DNA from: Microvirga zambiensis WSM3693
GTDB lineage: Bacteria > Pseudomonadota > Alphaproteobacteria > Rhizobiales > Beijerinckiaceae
Direction of reading: 5' to 3'
Assembly (NCBI RefSeq): GCF_016735695.1
Contig: NZ_JAERQD010000002.1
Coordinates: 1 to 64,000 of the forward strand
Length of the DNA: 64,000 nucleotides
Below the pieces are notes generated by a model, which searched no databases, was not told the DNA's origin, and was given only the letters and a program-made list of their open reading frames with translations. The position numbers and the translations under genes were made by a program. Shown here piece after piece: positions 61,284 to 64,000 of this stretch; positions within the stretch are counted from its first letter, which is position 1; every line of letters starts with the position of its first letter.

Positions 61284-62847
61284 GGGACAGACGACCTGAC
61301 GCGTGAGCGAGAAGGACGGCGAAGAGGACGATGACGAGGCCGATGCTCGATGCCTCGTCGAGCCGGTAGGCGCCGAGACGCTCGTAGAGCAGATAGGGCA
61401 GGGTCACCAGTTCCGTGCCGCCGAAAAGGGCGATGATGCCGAAATCACCGAACGACAAGGCCATGGCAAGCACGAAGCCCGCGGCGAGCGGGCGCTTGAG
61501 CACCGGCCAGTCCATGATCGCCAGCTTCGACCAGCCGGTGAGGCCGAGCGATGCCGCGACGCGGCCGTAGCGCTCCTCGGTCGTGAGGAGATGGGGCGCC
61601 ACATAGCGATAGGCGAAGGGCACGGCCGCGAGCCCGTTGATCAGCGGCAGAAGGATGAGGCCTGCCCGCGACGGATCGCCGAAGCGCTGGATCAGCAGAA
61701 AAAGGCCCGCGGTGAGCGCGAAGGGCGGCACGGCGAGAAGCGCGTCGGGCAGGAGATCGTAGAAGCTCGCGATGCGCGGCGAGCGCAGCACGAGGCGCTG
61801 CCGCCGGGCGGCGGAGGCGAGCGCGAAGGCGAGGGCGCATGCGAGCACGGCGGCTGCGGTCGCAATGGTCAGGCTCGTGAGGAAGGCGCGCAGAAGATCG
61901 GCATCGATCACAGCGAGAATGGAGCGGAAGCCCGTCAGCACGCTGAAGGCGAGCGGCGCGATGAAGAGGGCGCTGACAAGGAGCACGACAGCATCGAGAA
62001 TCTTGAGCCCCTTGTTCTTCGCATCGGGGCGATGAACGAGGTTGCGGATCGTGTGGCCGACGGGCGGCCGGGTGAAGGCCCAGTGCAGAAGGGTGGTCAT
62101 CGACAGGCAGATCGCGAGCTGGATCAGGGCGAGCCAGGCGACGCGGCCGAAATCGAGATCGATCTTCAGCGCCTCGAAGATCGCCACTTCGAGGGTCGAG
62201 CGGCTTGGGCCCCCGCCCAAGGCCAGCACGATGGCGAAGCTCTTGAAGCACATGAGGAAGATGAGCCCGGCGATGCCGGGCATCTCGCCACGCAGCACCG
62301 GCCAGTCGAGATGGCGGAAGATCTGGAAGGGCGTGAAGCCGAAGGCGGTGGCGAGGCGCCAATGCTCGGCCGGAACCTGGTTCAATCCGTCGAGCGTGAT
62401 CCGCGCGACGAAGGGGCCGTTCAGGAACACATGCGCGATCAGGATGCCGGGATAGCCGAAGATGCTGAAACCGCCTTTCCACCCGAGAAACGCGAGAAGC
62501 TCGGCGAGCCATCCGCTGCGGCCGTAGACGGCAAAGACCGCAAAGACCGCGACGATGGTCGGCATCACCATCGTGGTGCCGAGAATCGCGAGCACGATAT
62601 CGCGGCCGGGGAACCTGCGGCGCGCCAGCGCCAGCGCGAGGCCGATGCCGAGTGCGATCGACAGCAATGTCGAGAGAAGGGCTTGCGTGATCGAGAAGGC
62701 GAGCACCTGGCCGAGATAGGGGCCGATGGAAAGAAGCGCCGGCGTCCCTCCATCGAAGCCGGCAAGAGCGATGAAGCCGCCGGCAACCAGACTCACGATG
62801 GCCAAAGCCACCAGGGTTCCGGGATGGGGCAGCCTCAGCGTCAGCAT
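61270..62847 (-). CDS. thiP: Thiamine ABC transporter permease
   Basis: 525 residues. About twelve membrane helices in two BPD permease halves, as expected for ThiP. EAA-type loops are in VPAEHWRLATAFGFTPFQIF and ERYGRVAASLGLTGWSKLAI. The start is ATG 62847, 6 bp after the thiB stop. It imports thiamine or its phosphates with ThiB and ThiQ. Confidence 0.92.
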   Translation of the reverse strand: MLTLRLPHPGTLVALAIVSLVAGGFIALAGFDGGTPALLSIGPYLGQVLAFSITQALLSTLLSIALGIGLALALARRRFPGRDIVLAILGTTMVMPTIVAVFAVFAVYGRSGWLAELLAFLGWKGGFSIFGYPGILIAHVFLNGPFVARITLDGLNQVPAEHWRLATAFGFTPFQIFRHLDWPVLRGEMPGIAGLIFLMCFKSFAIVLALGGGPSRSTLEVAIFEALKIDLDFGRVAWLALIQLAICLSMTTLLHWAFTRPPVGHTIRNLVHRPDAKNKGLKILDAVVLLVSALFIAPLAFSVLTGFRSILAVIDADLLRAFLTSLTIATAAAVLACALAFALASAARRQRLVLRSPRIASFYDLLPDALLAVPPFALTAGLFLLIQRFGDPSRAGLILLPLINGLAAVPFAYRYVAPHLLTTEERYGRVAASLGLTGWSKLAIMDWPVLKRPLAAGFVLAMALSFGDFGIIALFGGTELVTLPYLLYERLGAYRLDEASSIGLVIVLFAVLLAHASGRLSHAGD

Positions 62848-62853
62848 CGGCGA

Positions 62854-63858
62854 TCAGCGTGCCGTGGCGTTGAGCCAGGCATCGGTGAAGGCGCGGCGGT
62901 TCTGCTGCACGTCCTCAGGGCTGAAGAGCAGCGCCTGGCTCGGCTGCACCAGATCCTTGAACGCGGCCGGCAGGCCGGCAGCGGGGGGCTTCGCCGGCAT
63001 CATCCAGTTGCCCTCGGGCATCGCCGACTGGAACGGCTCGCTGAGGATGAAGGCCATGAATTTTTTGGCGAGTTCCGGCTGCTTCGTCGTGCGCGTCATG
63101 CCGGCGAGCTCCACGTGGAGGTAATGGCCCTCCGCGAAGGCGGCGGCCTTGTAGTTGTCCTTCTTCTCCGCGATCACGTGATAGGCCGGCGAAGTGGTGT
63201 AGGACATCACCATGTCGGCCTCGCCCTTGAGAAAGAGGCCATAGGCCTCCGACCAGCCCTTGGTGAAGGTGACGATGCGGGGCTTGAGCTTACCCCAGGC
63301 CTCGCCGGCCTTGTCGCCATAGACCTTCTGCATCCACAGCAGCAGGCCGAGGCCCGGCGCGCTGGTGCGCGGGTCCTGCAGCACTACTTTCGGACCATTG
63401 GGATTGTCGACCAGCTCCTTCAGGCTTTTGGGCGGGTTGGCGAGCTTGTTGGAATCGTAGACGAAGGCGTAGTAGCCCCAGTCGAACGGGATGAAGGTGT
63501 TGTCACTCCATCTGATAGGAAGTGCCAGATCCTTCTCATCCACGCCATGCGGCGCGAAGAGGTTGAGGGCCTTCGCCTCGGCCACGAGATTCATGTCGAG
63601 CCCGACGACCGCATCGGCCTTGGTGTTCTCGCCCTCCAGGCGCAGCCGCCCGAGCAGGCTGCCCGCATCCTCGGCGGAAACCCAAGTCAGCTCGCAGCCG
63701 CAGGTCGCCTCGAAGCGCTCCTTGACGGTCTTGCCGGGGCCGTATTTTCCGGAAAACGAGGAGTAGGTATAGACGGTGAGCGTCGGCTTGGTCTGCGCCT
63801 GGGCAAGGCCGGTGGCGAGCCCGAGCGACACGAGGGTGAGAAGCAATCGGCGTAGCAT
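62854..63858 (-). CDS. thiB: Thiamine-binding periplasmic protein
   Basis: 334 residues. A signal peptide (about 1-21, ending AQAQ) is followed by a TbpA-like fold: TVYTYSSFSGKYGPGKTVKE, WVSAEDAGSLLGRLRLEG, WGYYAFVYDSNKL, VLQDPRTSAPGLGLLLWM. ATG 63858 has GGGAG upstream and starts at the signal peptide. Two longer starts are unlikely because they run into the riboswitch spacer. It is the first gene after the TPP riboswitch. Confidence 0.93.
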   Translation of the reverse strand: MLRRLLLTLVSLGLATGLAQAQTKPTLTVYTYSSFSGKYGPGKTVKERFEATCGCELTWVSAEDAGSLLGRLRLEGENTKADAVVGLDMNLVAEAKALNLFAPHGVDEKDLALPIRWSDNTFIPFDWGYYAFVYDSNKLANPPKSLKELVDNPNGPKVVLQDPRTSAPGLGLLLWMQKVYGDKAGEAWGKLKPRIVTFTKGWSEAYGLFLKGEADMVMSYTTSPAYHVIAEKKDNYKAAAFAEGHYLHVELAGMTRTTKQPELAKKFMAFILSEPFQSAMPEGNWMMPAKPPAAGLPAAFKDLVQPSQALLFSPEDVQQNRRAFTDAWLNATAR

Positions 63859-63941
63859 CTTAAGGGCGCTCCCATGCATGAGGCAGGCCGGTTGGGCGGC
63901 GCAGATCGCACGGGGCATGGCTTTTGTGGCGATGTCGCATG

Positions 63942-64000
63942 CTCATTCCCTCCGCCGGCATGACCCGGATCAGGTTCGACGGGTCGGTGGCCTGACCACC
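63942..64000 (-). promoter_or_regulatory. TPP riboswitch, 3' part, cut by the window edge
   Basis: On the minus strand the sequence reads GACCCGTCGAACCTGATCCG, then GGGTCATGCCGGCGGAGGGA. These are the conserved THI-box helix and the pyrophosphate-helix strand. The 5' half (the CTGAGA pyrimidine helix) lies beyond position 64000. It sits about 80 bp upstream of thiB, so it should turn off thiBPQ when thiamine pyrophosphate is high. Confidence 0.95.

Noticed and set aside
61303..63855. Plus-strand open frame of 850 codons across thiPB
   Set aside because: It is antisense to thiP and thiB, which have family motifs, a riboswitch and ribosome sites. Its product is a charged low-complexity chain typical of high-GC shadow frames.

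Overview
The window is high-GC DNA whose gene content fits an alphaproteobacterium of the order Hyphomicrobiales. The pointers are phaR divergent from phaA, an HWE-kinase bacteriophytochrome, a Zur of alphaproteobacterial type and a CioAB-type bd oxidase. A Methylobacteriaceae/Microvirga-like genome is my best guess, but nothing in the sequence proves the genus. No rRNA, tRNA, CRISPR array, prophage or insertion sequence was recognised. Both strands are densely coded, and the gaps are short or filled with palindromic intergenic repeats.

Layout: 0-5.2 kb holds the 5' part of phaA, phaR, a degenerate GGDEF/EAL protein, rpmF, mtgA and ispA. 5.2-11.5 kb is signalling: a bacteriophytochrome kinase with a fused receiver, then a translationally coupled operon of a PepSY-like exported protein, an OmpR-type regulator and a PhoQ-like kinase. 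That operon is divergent from a second exported RGGDD-repeat protein. 11.5-24 kb holds a GNAT, kup, ispG, zur, a glycosyltransferase with an EtfB-type methyltransferase, a SemiSWEET, a frameshifted topoisomerase IB, a small secreted protein, a lactonase-like hydrolase and cydAB plus a 39-residue third subunit.

24-36 kb holds a coiled-coil membrane protein and a type I secretion ABC/adaptor pair preceded by a roughly 400-bp structured leader. Next comes a trehalose block: an OtsA with an N-terminal sensor-like membrane module, OtsB, a GH15 trehalase/glucoamylase-type enzyme, glucokinase and an M14-like amidohydrolase. 36-41 kb holds an orphan TAXI lipoprotein, prfC with a copy of the 16S anti-Shine-Dalgarno tail in its leader, and an ABC-F ATPase.

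41-60.2 kb is the most coherent block, an amino-sugar and peptidoglycan salvage island. The left, minus-strand part has a PfkB kinase, a BadF-type GlcNAc kinase, murQ, an AmiE-like serine hydrolase and anmK. Divergent from it is a peptide-type ABC transporter (binding protein plus two permeases, no ATPase) with a coupled GNAT. The right part has a Gfo/Idh oxidoreductase, nagA, a SIS deaminase (NagB-II type), a GntR/UTRA regulator and a second BadF kinase. Divergent from that is a complete sugar ABC transporter. Together these could take imported anhydro-muropeptides and GlcNAc to fructose-6-phosphate. GACCAGT or GGACC half-sites recur in the divergent promoters. 60.5-64 kb is thiBPQ, read leftward under a TPP riboswitch that is cut by the right edge.
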